From Patiria pectinifera (lineage: Eukaryota > Echinodermata > Asteroidea > Valvatida > Asterinidae), in NCBI GenBank assembly GCA_029964075.1, contig CM057147.1, positions 27,921,513 through 27,985,512 on the forward strand: a stretch of 64,000 bases of DNA. Reading direction: 5' to 3'. Below the pieces are notes generated by a model, which was not told the origin of the DNA, did no database searches, and saw only the letters and a list, made by a program, of their open reading frames with translations. Each line of letters opens with the position of its first letter. Positions within the stretch are counted from its first letter, which is position 1. This document shows, in pieces, positions 11,545-24,325 of this stretch. A program made the translations under genes and the position numbers.

Positions 11545-12038
11545 TGGCGCAGCCGCGCATCCCTGATTTGGCTTGGTGGGAGGGGGCCCATTTTTGTTTT
11601 GTTTTTCAAATTTCCAAACAATGTTGCCCACAGATTTTTTTTTCTAGGGGCAGGGGAATATTTTGAAGTTGGTAGCACCACTAACCCCCCTATTTCACAA
11701 ATAGGCCACCACCAAGGTCAATTCTTGGGACAAAAAAACATAGGCCTAGCCTACCATAAAAAGAAAAATTGACAACCTCGGGGTGGGGGGGGGCCCTCAA
11801 GTCCCGAACTCTCCCCTCCCAAAAAAAAAGCTGTGTCGCCGCACCACTTTTTGGGCAAGCTCCATACCAGAAACAGCCTTAGTTGTGTTTTTCTACTGTA
11901 TTTGTTCACCAGACGTCAAAATAATACTGGAAGAAGAAGGAAACAAAAAAAAACAAAAAATGTGCAGACAGCCCGAGGGTAAAAAAAATCCCCCGGCCGC
12001 TGAACCAGAAACAATGAATCTTTTTATTTTGGCCTGAT
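11545..12038. mobile_element. Fragments of CAGTGGCG-type and GGCC-type MITEs
   Basis: Begins CAGTGGCGCAGCC, the typical end of the family whose complete copy is 45013-45120. 11800-11880 is the complement of the left part of the 5424 MITE (GGTGCGGCGACG next to AAGCTCCATACCAGAAAC). The block ends with TTTTGGCCTGA. These are mosaic, incomplete elements. Confidence 0.5.
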
Positions 12039-12288
12039 TGATGTGGTCAGCACCCATGTATTAAACCATCATTTTGTAGCCTGTTGATTTAATCACTTTG
12101 GTTTGGTTGTGTTTCAATTGTCTCCTCCAGGTAGCAACATAGCCAATCAGGTCCTGTCTTGTGTAGAATCAGCAGACTCTGAATCCATCAAGACAACTTC
12201 TAGAAGGTAACATCCAGCCCATGATTCTGCCATCGTAGCCATGCATTACTGATTTTGATTACTGATTACTAGGACTGATTATTACATT

Positions 12289-12823
12289 CAGGGTGACCGC
12301 AAGGTCAGAGCCAAATTCTGCTAAATGCGCATCAAAAATCTGTCAGATTTATCAAAAATCTGCCAAATTCCCCAGAATTACTTGAAATACACTATAAAGT
12401 TTATAGTGTATTTCGAGTAATTCTGGGGAATAAACACAAAAAATCACATGCAGATTGATAGTATTGCCAACTAAGATTCAAATGACATAATAAACAATCT
12501 AGTCACATAAAGATGTTGTGAAATTATTGGTAAATTTCGGGCAAAATGTGGATCCGGCCATGACGATCAAGTGTGTTTCCCAGTGAACATCAGCACCTAG
12601 ACCAGCCAACCTGTCACATATTGCAAGGGCTTGTATGAAAGGATTGAAGCTTTATTAAACAAATCTACACTTGTTTGTTCAAATTTGCTGTTTTTCTGTC
12701 AAATAACCATTTTTGCAGAATTCTGCCAGAAATCTGCCAAAAAAAATCCATTCTGTCAAATTTTCTGTCAAACTTGTTTTTTAATAAAAATTCTGTCAAA
12801 GTTAACCGAAAACGGTCACCCTG
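12289..12823. mobile_element. hAT-type MITE with 8-bp target duplication
   Basis: The termini CAGGGTGACCG and CGGTCACCCTG are exact complements. The flanking octamers are ATTACATT (12281-12288) and ATTACCTT (12824-12831), an 8-bp duplication with one mismatch. CAGGG ends plus an 8-bp duplication indicate hAT mobilisation. The interior repeats the word AAATCTGCCAAA and has no transposase. Confidence 0.8.
12367..12431. repeat. 65-bp near-perfect hairpin inside the hAT MITE
   Basis: ATTCCCCAGAATTACTTGAA and its complement TTCGAGTAATTCTGGGGAAT enclose AATACACTATAAA / TTTATAGTGTATT. The arms are about 31 nt with a 2-3 nt loop. It would extrude readily as a cruciform. Confidence 0.85.
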
Positions 12824-12943
12824 ATTACCTTGCATGGCATTGCACATTCCAGTAATCCATCACACAGTGACTAAACCAACATTTGATCCTGTAAAATGTA
12901 ATGTACAACTTCAATTCAGGGCATCTTCAACCCCCTTGAGTGG

Positions 12944-13200
12944 AGTGCCTTGGCCTCGTGGTCTGGAGCATTGAATTCGTAGTCTGCAGGTATTTCTGCA
13001 GGTTAGGGGTTCGACTCCAGCCTGCGGATTTGTTGCGTGTGCCCTTGGGCAAGGCACTTTGTCACTCATTGCTTCTCTCCACCCAGTAGTAAATGGTGAG
13101 AGCAGAGATACATGTAGTTGTGGTCGGTTTTAGCTGCTTTGTGCTGAAAAGGCAGCATGGAGCTGTATACTCCCCAGGGAGCTGATATGGTATTTGGAAT
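12944..13200 (+). mobile_element. tRNA-derived SINE
   Basis: An RNA polymerase III promoter is visible: A box TGGCCTCGTGG (12951-12961) and consensus B box GGTTCGACTCC (13008-13018). Downstream lies a conserved body, CCCTTGGGCAAGGCACTTTG then TCACTCATTGCTTCTC, also present in the minus-strand SINE at 34883-35255. That body may be one of the deeply conserved SINE core domains; I cannot verify which. No clear 3' tail repeat remains. Confidence 0.8.
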
Positions 13201-13870
13201 GTTTCGTTGAGACGTCATGATGATGTCATCATGGGTCACGTAACGTCATCTTAAATGTGCATACTTCAATATATCTACAGAATTGTAAGTCCGATTGGGT
13301 TTAAACTTGGTCTTTAGGTAGAACAGGAGTTGAGGTCACAATGACGTCATCATGCAATTTTTTTTATGAATTTTTAAATCTTAAGCCGTATCTTGTCAAC
13401 AAAGCATGCTAAATTCAAAATCCATTTTGTATTTGGTTAGGTATTAGTAAGCACGCTTAAAAAAAAATGTCTTCATCAAAAATGTGGTTTTACAAATTTG
13501 ATCGCCTTGAAACTTGGTGGTAGGTAGATACTGTTAATAAAGTGCTAAATCTCTTCTATCACCAATATTTGACAAAAAATGCAATCCGATTGACAAAGAC
13601 CCCTCTTGTGGCACGCCAAGGCTCCAATAGCCAATATCTGCCATGATGCTTTGGGAGTGAACCAGAGTACTCTCCAAGAACTGCCAAATGTTGCTGATAG
13701 AATGCTTGGTCATGCTGTGAGAAAACTCTTAGAAATAAATGAGTCCATCGTATAAAATAAGGTCGTCAATGTTTATTGCAAAATCACATGGCTGCTGCAT
13801 TGAATAATCCTCCAGTACACCGCTGCTAGAGTGCATTGGCAAGCATGTACATGTATTAAACTGACTTGCA
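13201..13870. other. Non-coding, TGACGTCATCAT-containing repeat
   Basis: Contains TGATGATGTCATCATGGGTC and, 110 bp on, ATGACGTCATCATGC. This is a style of sequence also seen at 52850-52870. No ORF. Confidence 0.4.
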
Positions 13871-15355
13871 GTGTACAGGATGAGTCAAAAAAGCGAAACC
13901 CAAATGTCGGAACTATTGTTTCAGTGAAGTGTTGCATGTAGCACTTTGAAAATCTAGGATATGAAAGCCAAATTTGTAAGCTTTATTTTAGTACAAGAAT
14001 CATTCATATCACTCCTGTACTTTTCAAGTTACGGAATTTTAAACACAGCCAACATTTTAAAGTTCTGTCCACGGATCACAAAAAAAGTGTGCGTTCTTTT
14101 AGCGAAACAAAAACAATTCACACACATCCCTATGTGATCCGTGGACAGAACTTTAAAATAGCGGTTGTTTAAAATTCCGTAACTTGATAAGTACACGTGT
14201 GATTTGAATGATTCTTGTACTAAGGCCAAAAAAAAAATAGTTCTGCTTCCGATTACATGCCTTTCAAAAATAGGGTCGGTCGGTCGGAATTTTTTTTTTT
14301 TTTGCCAATTTTTTTTATGCAGATTGAATGGGGTATTCAATTATATGCAAAGTTTTAGCCTGAACTATTTCTATTGCACTACGAAAGCTATACACGAAAT
14401 GGCAACAAAAAGTGAGTAAAACCTACCTTTAATTATTGTCAATATAGTCACGTTCGATAATTTCAAAAAATAATGGAAAATTCAGGCCGTTTGCACCATA
14501 TGCACAACGCTAGTCAAGACGCGGGGAGCTGGCCAAAACTCCGAGGTGTGTGATGCGAGCATGTGTGGCGAGCGGCCCGCCATGGGCCGACAAACCTGTT
14601 TTTACCGGTCAACAATTTCGGGAAACACGCGGCATGTATCACTCCAAATACGAGTAGTGCGATCTCAAAATGAACTCTTGAACACAGAAAATACATACAC
14701 AGACAAGCTAGATCAATTCTGTAAATTAACTTGCAAAAATGTTCTCTTTCCATCGGTGTTTTCTTGGCATTTTTACGATGTCGAATCCGACCAGTTGACA
14801 GTGGCCTGCACTGTACTGAAAGCGTGCTATCGGTCGCGCATAGCTAGCTATGGACTGGTTACCGCATTTTCATTATGTCTTCTAAATTGGCCCCTGCGCG
14901 GCGGCGCGGCGGGAACCAGTCGTCGCCATGTGATTATAGTCACCGTGCGTGACATCGAATTGCGAAGTAGTTATATGATCACGAAGCGAATTTGTAATTA
15001 ATGACGGAGGTTTCTTTTGAAAAAAGCGAATGTAAGTAAGAAAACAAATAAATACAAGCATTTTTGGATGCAAAAGGGTTGTTGAGAGGTATTTTGTGAA
15101 GACAGAAAAGACTGATTTGATTTTTATTTATTCATTTTTTTTGTTTTTTTGTTTTTGGAATTGCCGATAAAATTTTTAGGGTCGCAGCCTAAAAATAGGG
15201 TCGGTCGGGTAACCGGAAGCAGAACTATTCTTTTTTTTGGCCTAAAGAAGGCATATGAATTGGGCTTTCATATCCTAGATTTTGAAAGGGCTACATGCAG
15301 GACTTCACAATGGTCCTGACATTTGGGTTTCGCCTTTTTTGGCGCACACTGTACA
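13871..15355. mobile_element. Palindromic MITE (GCGAAACCCAAATGTC ends) split by a second transposon
   Basis: Left end GTGTACAGGATGAGTC with AAGCGAAACCCAAATGTC pairs with the right end (GACATTTGGGTTTCGCC, ending near 15354). CTAGGATATGAAAGCC is matched on both arms. The inner palindrome 13990-14221 (TTAGTACAAGAATCATTC ... GAATGATTCTTGTACTA) has its hairpin centre near 14100. The original unit of about 460 bp has been interrupted at 14221 by the 1.02-kb element listed next. Confidence 0.75.
14224..15242. mobile_element. 1.02-kb Harbinger-type element nested in the palindromic MITE
   Basis: Terminal inverted repeats GGCCAAAAAAAAAATAGTTC + TGCTTCCG and complement CGGAAGCAGAACTATTC...GGCC are flanked by TAA on both sides (14221-14223 and 15243-15245). 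The subterminal AGGGTCGGTCGG occurs in direct orientation near both ends. The interior has a 151-codon open frame (14546-15001) with no homology I recognise. It is larger than the other family copies and may contain captured sequence. Confidence 0.75.
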
Positions 15356-15427
15356 TTGTACAACACTCATACAAGGGTCAATATACATGTAATGCAGCCC
15401 TTTTTTTTTCATTTTTAATAATTTCAG
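15356..15427 (+). promoter_or_regulatory. Splice acceptor region upstream of ZNF-C
   Basis: Ends with a T-rich tract and TAATAATTTCAG (AG at 15426-15427), matching the acceptor before ZNF-B. A nested MITE pair ends immediately upstream at 15355, so the intron has been invaded. Confidence 0.55.
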
Positions 15428-15846
15428 ATTCCTGTTATGTGACGACACCGAATGTAAAGGGCATTCTATTGTGGAATCTCGTGTATCAGATCCGTTCACT
15501 GACAGACCTCAGGAAGATCATCAACCAGCCAATGTGACCATACTCTCATAATCCTCAGCAGACAGGTGCTTTAACACTTGTTGGAGCTATGTCACCCGTC
15601 AATTTAAGAGCTTCACAAGGCCACACCCGAAAGAAGGACGGACTTTGTCATCAAGCTTTAAGCTGAACTGTCAGGAGAGGGTGCATGCAGGTGACAAACC
15701 ATTTGTTTGTGACGCACTAGGTAAAACCTTTTCTCCGCAAGGAAGTCCAATGAGAGGATGCATACTACATGTACTGAGAAACCATTTGATTGTGAGACCT
15801 GTAGTAAGCGCATTCTACACAAAGGGATTTAACCAGACATGAGAGG
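15428..15846 (+). pseudogene. 5' coding exon of ZNF-C with acidic linker, frame interrupted
   Basis: From 15429 the frame reads CDDTECKGHSIVESRVSDPF then TDRPQEDHQPANV, with a single TAA at about 15549. The same frame then reopens to reach SSFKLNCQERVHAGDKPFVC, the first finger linker. Two weak finger modules follow, then a frame slip before 15847. The match with 3532-3670 in protein and position suggests the ancestral gene had a short acidic N-terminal region before its fingers. Whether the stop is bypassed by alternative splicing cannot be seen. Confidence 0.55.
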
Positions 15847-17394
15847 GTGCACACTGGTGAGGAACCATTTGGTTGTGAGACCTGTGGTAAAGCCTTTTCT
15901 ACACGAAGTGTTCTAACCAGACATGAGAGCGTTCACACTGAACAGAAACCATTTGTCTGTGAGATGTGTGGTAAAGCCTTTGCTCTTCAAAGTAATCTAA
16001 CCACACATGACAGGATGCATACTGGTGAGAAACCGTTTGTTTGTGAGACCTTTGGTAAAGCTTTTGTTTGTCAAAGTTCTCCAGTTGATCATGAGAAGGT
16101 GCACTCTGGAGAGAAACCATTTGTTTGTGAGATCTGTGGAAAAGCCTTTTCTCTGAGGACACATCTTAAAAGCCATATCAACGTGCACACTGGTGAGAAA
16201 CCATTCATGTGTGAGATATGTGGTAAAGCATTTCCTAGACAAGGTCTTTTAATCATACATGAGAGGGTGCACTCTGGAGAAAAACCATTTGTTTGTGACA
16301 TATGTGGAAAACCCTTTTCTTCGAAGACAAATCTTAAAAGCCATATCATGGTGCACACTGGTGAGAAACCATTTGTTTGTGAGACCTGTGGCACAGCCTT
16401 TTCTACACGAGGTGCTCTAACCAGACATGAGAGGGTGCACACTGGTGAGAAACCATTTGTTTGTGAGACATGTGGTAAAGGCTTTTCTTTAAGGACAAAT
16501 CTTAAAAGCCATATCAGGGTGCACACTGGAGAGAAACCATTTGTTTGTGAGACTTGTGGTAAAGCCTTTGCTGCACGACTTACTCTAATCAGACATGAGA
16601 GTGTACATACTGGAGAGAAAGAGTTTGTTTGTGAGATCTGTGGCAAAGCCTTTTCTCGGCGGAGTATACTTACAGAACATGTCAAGGTTCATACTACTGA
16701 GAAACCATTTGTTTGTGAGACTTGTGGTAAAGCCTTTTCCATTAGTAGATATCTTAAAAGCCATATTAACAAGGTGCACACTGGTGAGAAACCATTTGTT
16801 TGTGATACCTGCGGTAAAGCTTTTTATACAGAAGGGAATCTAATCAGACATGAGAGGGTTCACACTGAACAGAAACCATTTGTCTGTGAGTTCTGTGGTA
16901 AAGCTTTTGTTTGGCAAAGTTCTCTAATCGATCATGAGAAGGTGCACTCTGGAGAGAAACCATTTGTTTGTGAGATCTGTGGAAAAGCCTTTTCTCTCAG
17001 GACACATCTTAAAAGCCATATCATGGTTCACACTGGTGAGACACCGTTTGTTTGTGAGACCTGTGGCAAAGCCTTTTCTACACGAAGTGGTCTAACCAGA
17101 CATGAGAGTGTGCATTCTGGAGAGAAACCGTTTGTTTGTGAGACCTGTGGTAAGGCCTTTGCTCGTCAAAGTACTCTAATCAGACATGAGAGGGTGCACA
17201 CTGGAGAGAAACCATTTGTTTGTGAGATCTGTGGTAAAGCATTTTCTACACCAGGTGTTCTAACCAGACATGAGAGGGTGCACACTGGTGAGAAACCATT
17301 TGTTTGTGGGACCTGTGGTAAAGCCTTTTCAGCTCGAGGTTATCTACACAAACATGGGAGGGTTCATACTGGAGAGAAACCATTTTGTTTGTGA
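15847..17394 (+). CDS. C2H2 zinc-finger protein C, 18 fingers, intact array
   Basis: The 515-residue frame is a continuous array of 18 C2H2 fingers with 28-residue period, the best-preserved gene in the window. Seventeen fingers keep all four zinc ligands. Finger 3 has Phe for its second Cys (CETFGKAF), and finger 11 has a four-residue spacing between its histidines (HINKVH). Linkers are TGEKPF or SGEKPF, with TEQKPF after fingers 1 and 12. Fingers 3-4 and 13-14 are near-repeats (QSS..DH, then SLRTHLKSH), evidence of internal block duplication. Positions around the helix vary strongly while the scaffold PFVCE.CGKAF is nearly fixed, as in fast-evolving DNA-binding poly-finger genes. It ends TGEKPFCL. 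The upstream exon (15428-15846) probably provides the N-terminus; the listed ATG is in linker sequence. No effector domain seen. Confidence 0.85.
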   Translation: MHTGEEPFGCETCGKAFSTRSVLTRHESVHTEQKPFVCEMCGKAFALQSNLTTHDRMHTGEKPFVCETFGKAFVCQSSPVDHEKVHSGEKPFVCEICGKAFSLRTHLKSHINVHTGEKPFMCEICGKAFPRQGLLIIHERVHSGEKPFVCDICGKPFSSKTNLKSHIMVHTGEKPFVCETCGTAFSTRGALTRHERVHTGEKPFVCETCGKGFSLRTNLKSHIRVHTGEKPFVCETCGKAFAARLTLIRHESVHTGEKEFVCEICGKAFSRRSILTEHVKVHTTEKPFVCETCGKAFSISRYLKSHINKVHTGEKPFVCDTCGKAFYTEGNLIRHERVHTEQKPFVCEFCGKAFVWQSSLIDHEKVHSGEKPFVCEICGKAFSLRTHLKSHIMVHTGETPFVCETCGKAFSTRSGLTRHESVHSGEKPFVCETCGKAFARQSTLIRHERVHTGEKPFVCEICGKAFSTPGVLTRHERVHTGEKPFVCGTCGKAFSARGYLHKHGRVHTGEKPFCL

Positions 17395-18100
17395 TAGACC
17401 TGCTGTTGAAGTAATTGAAAAAGACATGGGTGCGCACTCGGGGAAAAAAACTTTGAATTATGAGACCTGTGGTAAAGCTCTTTCACAACTAAATTCTATC
17501 AGAAAAATAATGGTTTACATTGGTGGAAACTGCTGATATATCTGTTTGTACCTGTACTGCTAGTTGTATGTAATCTTTGTAATTTAATTGTTTTCAGTTT
17601 TTGTTTGTTTGGATTTTTTTTCTTTTTGCTTCTCAATGACAAGTTTAAATTTACCCACTACATGTATTTTTGATGTAATAAATTGTACACTCACCATCAT
17701 TTTCCATCATGTTTATACTCGTACTCACGAAATGGAATACATGTACAACTTGTGCAGATTGCCGTAAAACCATTGAAAAGCTTGATATCATTTGGTGATG
17801 AGGATAGTTTCTTAATAGCAGTCATTTGAAAAGGTTCATGCAATTAATTTTTTATGAGGAATACATTGAGTGTACCTTTCTACTCCTCTTAAATGTATGA
17901 AAACTATATGACATCCCTTTTTGTTTAATTTTACTTAGAAGTGCGCTTCCTTAAACTTTTAAAATTGTTCGTGCTTTTCCGGACAACTGAAGGCACTGTT
18001 GCAGCTAGTGATGTCAATGTTCAGTTTAGGGGTATTCTGTTCAAATTGTGAACCCCAAATTTACTCATTACAATTATTTGTGACAAAGGGTTGCCAGTTG
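17395..18100 (+). other. 3' end and flank of ZNF-C, duplicated behind ZNF-D
   Basis: One decayed finger (17395-17530), then sequence with GTTGTATGTAATCTTTGTA, TTTTTGCTTCTCAATGACAA and GATGTCAATGTTCAGTTTAG. All of it is repeated at 23625-24325. AATAAA-like signals (GTAATAAATT at 17676) could serve as polyadenylation sites. Confidence 0.6.
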
Positions 18101-18725
18101 GTCACTGATGTGCACATACACAACAATGAAACACAAAAGAAAAGAAATATTTTGGCAAATATCCAAAATTCCATCAACTTTTTGTGCTGAAATAGCTGTA
18201 ACATCGATGTTTCTGCCCAAAATCATAATGACATCACGATTTTGATCATGAAATTGGCATTACATGTAGCATAAAAGTAAAAAGGCATCAAAATACCTTC
18301 AAAGTACATGGCAAAACAAAAATTTAAAATATGGTAAAATGAATCACAAAGGTGCATTTTTATGGATAGCGTGAAATAATAATACATTGCATATCCCTTA
18401 CAAAAAAATCCAACGCCAGACATCAAACACTATTCAAAACTGAAGTTTTTATTTTATATTGTAAATAAAATTCAGGAAACAGTAAAGCACGTGTGTTTAT
18501 GAAATCTGAGTTTTATTTCCGCAGTCAAAGGATATGTTTTGAAGAAAATGTTCAAACTTTAAAATAATTTATCATCAGTTGTTAAAAACAATAACAGTAG
18601 ATGAATAAAGTAGCATTCACATTAAAAATCAATTCAAATAACTCAAATGTCGTTTTGTTTTTACTAAATGTGGTGGGTTTTTTTATACATGTAGGAGGAA
18701 TCACACATGCATCTGAGTTGTTTGC
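18101..18725. other. Non-coding
   Basis: AT-rich sequence with no gene or repeat structure that I can support. Confidence 0.4.
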
Positions 18726-19080
18726 AACCACTGGTATTATCCATTCAGTTGAACCAATAGTATGATCTACTGTATGCCATGTAGAATTGCACCATCGGTG
18801 TTACCATACACCATTGAAAGGAACCATTGGTGCTATCAGTGGTATACCATTGATTTGAACCATTTGTATGATCTATGTACATACCAATGAGTGGAACCAA
18901 TGATTCCATTTAATGGTAAACCATTCGGTGAAACCATTGTCTTATCAATGGTATACCAGTGAGTTGAACCAGTGGTATGATCCATGGTATGCCATTGAGT
19001 GTAACCTGTGAGTGGAACCAATGGTTTTATCAATGGTATACCGTTCAGTGAATCCAATGGTGTTATCAGTGGTATATTTG
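18726..19080. repeat. Degenerate GAACCAATGGTATACC minisatellite
   Basis: Roughly nine diverged units with the words TGGTATACCATT, GAACCAATGG and TATGATC / TTATCAATGG alternate at 30-45 bp spacing. Open frames on the minus strand here are by-products of the repeat. Confidence 0.65.
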
Positions 19081-19325
19081 GTAAACTTAATGGTGCACTC
19101 ATTTATTATGCTAAAGTTCCCCAGAGTCAAAATGTCTTTCTTGGAATAAGCTGGAAACCTGTACACAGTATAATGCAGCAATTATGAGGTCTTGCTATCA
19201 ATGCGTTTTATAGTATTTCGGTTTCAACCTTTATTTAAAGGCAAGTAGGAACATTTGTAATTACAGTGTACCCAGAAAAGTACCTACCCACTGATATAAC
19301 GAGGAGATTCTTGCTCAAAATGAAG

Positions 19326-19610
19326 ATAGTCCTTGTACGAATTAGGCCCACCCTGTGAAAATATATCTACCAGAAAAAGTAGTTCAAGAAAGTATGCGGC
19401 CTATGGGCACAGTTTTTTTTGTACATTTTGTTACACTTGTTGGAACTATATCACCCATCAATTTAAGAGCGTTACAAAGCTAGACATGAAAGTGAAAGTA
19501 TTGTATCAAGCTTTAAGCCGAACTTTCAGGAGAGGGTGCGCACTGGATAGATGAACCCTTTGGTTGCGAGATCTGTAGTACAACCGGTTCTACTCGAGGA
19601 AGAAAACCAA
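19326..19610 (+). pseudogene. Relic of the upstream exon of ZNF-D
   Basis: CACTTGTTGGAACTATATCACC...CAATTTAAGAGC and CAAGCTTTAAGC.GAACT.TCAGGAGAGGGTGCG match the ZNF-C exon (15570-15680). ATGAACC.TTTGGTTGCGAGA matches the ZNF-B exon at 3785-3805. The acceptor and acidic segment are not preserved. Confidence 0.55.
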
Positions 19611-19989
19611 CGTCCCCAATTTGCTGTACGGTCTCTAATGGTCACTGCATTCACTTCTTACTGGTCGTCTTGGTATTCAGTGTATGAGTAACCTGCCCCT
19701 TCGACTTTTCAGAGAGTTCCCATCTCTTATTGTTTTTCAAATTATAGCTCTGGAGTGCTTTTGTAAATGCCCAGTGGTCATTGAATCCTGCAAACTAAAC
19801 CAAGTCACCTGATGGTATTTCATGTGGCACCCCTCTCGTCACCTTTTGTTGGCATGACTGCACGTGGCTGGAAACTTCCGGTGAAATCAGATAACCGGTG
19901 AAATCAGATAACCATTATTCAGTTATAAAAACTACGATAGCCAGGTTTTTGAAATCTATGATTTCTCCCACCACTAAAACAGATATAAA
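19611..19989. other. Non-coding
   Basis: Nothing recognised between the exon relic and the first finger remnants. Confidence 0.4.
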
Positions 19990-20361
19990 GGGATGCACAC
20001 TGGTGAATCACCAATTGCCTGTGATACTTGTGAAAGACTTTCTTGAACTTAGTAATCTTAAGACAACATAGGAGGGAAGGTCCATTCTGGTAAGAGACCT
20101 TTTGGTGAGATGTGCAGTGAAGCCTAGCTGGTCTCAGCAAAGTCATCTGAAAACAGTACCATGGTCCACTCTGGTGAGGAACTAGTTGTTTCTGAGGATT
20201 ATGCATACTGGAGAGAAACTTCTGGTGGTTTTTTTTAGATTTGTGTTCGTAAAAGCCAATATAACACAAAAATATCTACTCTCACATGAAAGGATTCATA
20301 TTTTGTTTGTAAGACCAGTGGTAGAGCCTTTTCTAAGTGAGGAAGTTTAAAGAGACAAAGA
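19990..20361 (+). pseudogene. Decayed finger repeats ahead of the ZNF-D array
   Basis: Four modules are traceable (GGGATGCACACTGGTGAATC, GGTCCATTCTGGTAAGAGAC, GTCCACTCTGGTGAGGAAC) with many indels. These are the oldest-looking fingers of the cluster. Confidence 0.7.
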
Positions 20362-21385
20362 ATGCATACTACTGAGAAACCATTTGATCATCAGACCTGT
20401 GGTAAAGCCTTCTCTGTGAGGACAAATCTTAAAAGCCATATCAAGGTGCACACTAGTGAGAAACCATTTGTTTGTGAGACCTGTGGTAAAGCCTTTTCCA
20501 CGCGACGTGATCTACTCGGACATGAGAGGGTTAACACTGGAGAGACACCATTTGTTTGTGAGATCTGTGGTAAAGCCTTCTCTCGGCAGAGTATTCTTAA
20601 AGAGCATACCAAGGTGCACACTGATAGGAAACCATTTTTCTGTGAGACCTGTGGTGAAGCCTTTACTACACAAGGTAATCGAATCAGACATGAGAGGGTG
20701 CATTCTGGTGAGAAACCATTTGCCTGTGAGATCTGTGGTAAAGCCTTTGCTCGTCAAAGTTCTCTAATCAGACATGGGAGGCTGCACACTGGAGAGAAAC
20801 CATTTGTTTGCGAGATCTGTGGTAAAGCCTTTTGTCAGCAGAGTTCTCTTAAAAAGCATATCCAGGTGCACACCAATGACAAACCTTTTGTTTGTGAGAT
20901 CTGTGGTAAAGCCTTTTCACAGCGCAATACTCTTAAAGAGCATATCAATGTTCATACTGGCGAGAAACCATTTGTTTGTGAGATCTGTGGGAAAGCCTTT
21001 TCTACACAGGGTAACCTAATCAGACATGAGATGGTGCACACTGGAGAGAAACCATTTGTTTGTGAGACCTGTGGTAAAGCCTTTTCTCTGAGGAGAAATC
21101 TTAAAATGCATACCAAGATGCACGCTGGCGAGAAACCATTTGTTTTTGAGATCTGTGGTAAAGCCTTTACCCGTCAAAGTTCTCTAATCAGACATGAGCG
21201 GGTGCACACTGGAGAGAAACCATTTGTTTGTGAGATATGTAGAAAGGCCTTTTCTATACGAGATACTCTAATCAGACATGAGTGGGTGCATACTCGTGAG
21301 AAACCATTTGTTTGTGAAACCTGTGGTAAGGCCTTTTCTCAGAGGCGAAATCTTACAATTCATACCAAGGTGCACACTGCTGAAA

Positions 21386-23092
<1,707 letters not shown>

Positions 23093-23094
<2 letters not shown>

Positions 23095-23606
23095 CATTTT
23101 CACGAAGGGACGAATTGGGCCACAGGGTGTTGAACAGTGGTTTTTAGAAAAACCGATTTTGATATTAAGCTGAGATCTTAAACTTAAAAGATGTAGGTCA
23201 ATTACAGTATAAATAGAACAATTAATTGTGGAGTAATTAATAACCATATATATGTTTGTTCGTGAAAATTCAAAATTCCACACGCCTGTTGTTTTGGCAA
23301 ATTGCCAATACCCATTCATTGCCCATACCATTTGGGCGAATTCATCTCTTCGTGAAAACTTAAATTCCACACGCACATGGTTTTTGCTCTTTAGAACAAT
23401 GTGATAGAGTGTGAATTTGTTTCTTCGTGAAAAGTATTATATGATTCAGGTGAAATTTTCTCTTCATTGATCGTCATGATTTCGTTGATTTAAATTGATT
23501 TTGATCAGGAAACCTCAAAAACGTTGCTGTTCACTGAAATGATCTCGGCTGGAAAAGAATTTGGAACAAAAAACTATTTGGCCTAATTGGTCCCTTCGTG
23601 AAAACG
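23093..23606. mobile_element. 514-bp MITE in the ZNF-D tail
   Basis: Ends GCATTTTCACGAAGGGACGAATTGGGCC and the complement GGCC(T)AATTGGTCCCTTCGTGAAAACGC form a terminal inverted repeat of about 28 bp. Internal words TTCGTGAAAA and AAATTCCACACGC repeat. Finger-tail DNA resumes right after it (GAGAAACCATCTGTTTGTGA). Confidence 0.75.
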
Positions 23607-24325
23607 CTGACGACATACTGATGAGAAACCATCTGTTTGTGATAGACCTGCTGTTAAAGTAGTCTAAAAAGACATGGGTGAACACTCGGAAAAAAACCTT
23701 GTGAGACCTGTGGTAAAGTCCTTTCCAAACTAATTTCTATCAAAATCACGGTTGATTGGCATTGGTGAAATTGTTGATCTGTATGTACCTCTACTTGTAG
23801 TTGTATGTAATCTTTGTAGTTTATTTGTTTTCAGTGTTGGTTGGTTTGATTCAATTTTTTTTTCTTTTTGCTTCTCAATGACAAGTTTTAAATTTACTTA
23901 GTATTTTTTGGTAATGTACATTCACTATCACATTCCATCATGCCCATAATCGTCATACTCGTGCTCACGAAATGGAGCACAAAATGCAGGTCGCCGTGAA
24001 ACTACATGTATTGAAATGTTGGATATCATTATTCGATTAATATAATAAAAGACATTTAAAAGAGTCCATGCAATGAGTTTCTTTTTGAGGAACACGTATT
24101 ATGCACCTTTCTACTCCTCTTAAAGGTATTTAACTATATGACATCCAAAGCTTAGTGGTTAATTTTACTAAAAAGGGCACTTCTTTAAACATTTCAAATT
24201 TCCGTGCTTTTCCAGACAACTGGGGGCGCTGTTGCAGCTAGTGATGTCAATGTTCAGTTTAGGGTTTTCTGTTTAAAATGTGAACCCAAAACTTACTCAT
24301 TGAAATTATTTGTGACAAAGGGTTG
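23607..24325 (+). other. Last finger remnant and 3' flank of ZNF-D (paralogous to ZNF-C)
   Basis: Matches 17390-18090 throughout, including GATAGACCTGCTGTT.AAGTA, CTTCTCAATGACAAGTTT and GCTGTTGCAGCTAGTGATG. The match stops at GGGTTGCCA, where the next repeat begins. C and D are therefore sister duplicates. Confidence 0.65.

Noticed and set aside
12951-13018. tRNA gene candidate (A and B boxes)
   Set aside because: Boxes belong to a SINE head; no cloverleaf with paired acceptor stem.
14546-15001. 151-codon open frame in the Harbinger-type element
   Set aside because: No DDE or HTH features of a transposase and no relation to known families that I can see.
16089-16685. 198-codon minus-strand open frame under ZNF-C
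   Set aside because: Complement of the finger repeat; periodic [12 protein letters not shown] pattern is a shadow of the real + strand frame.
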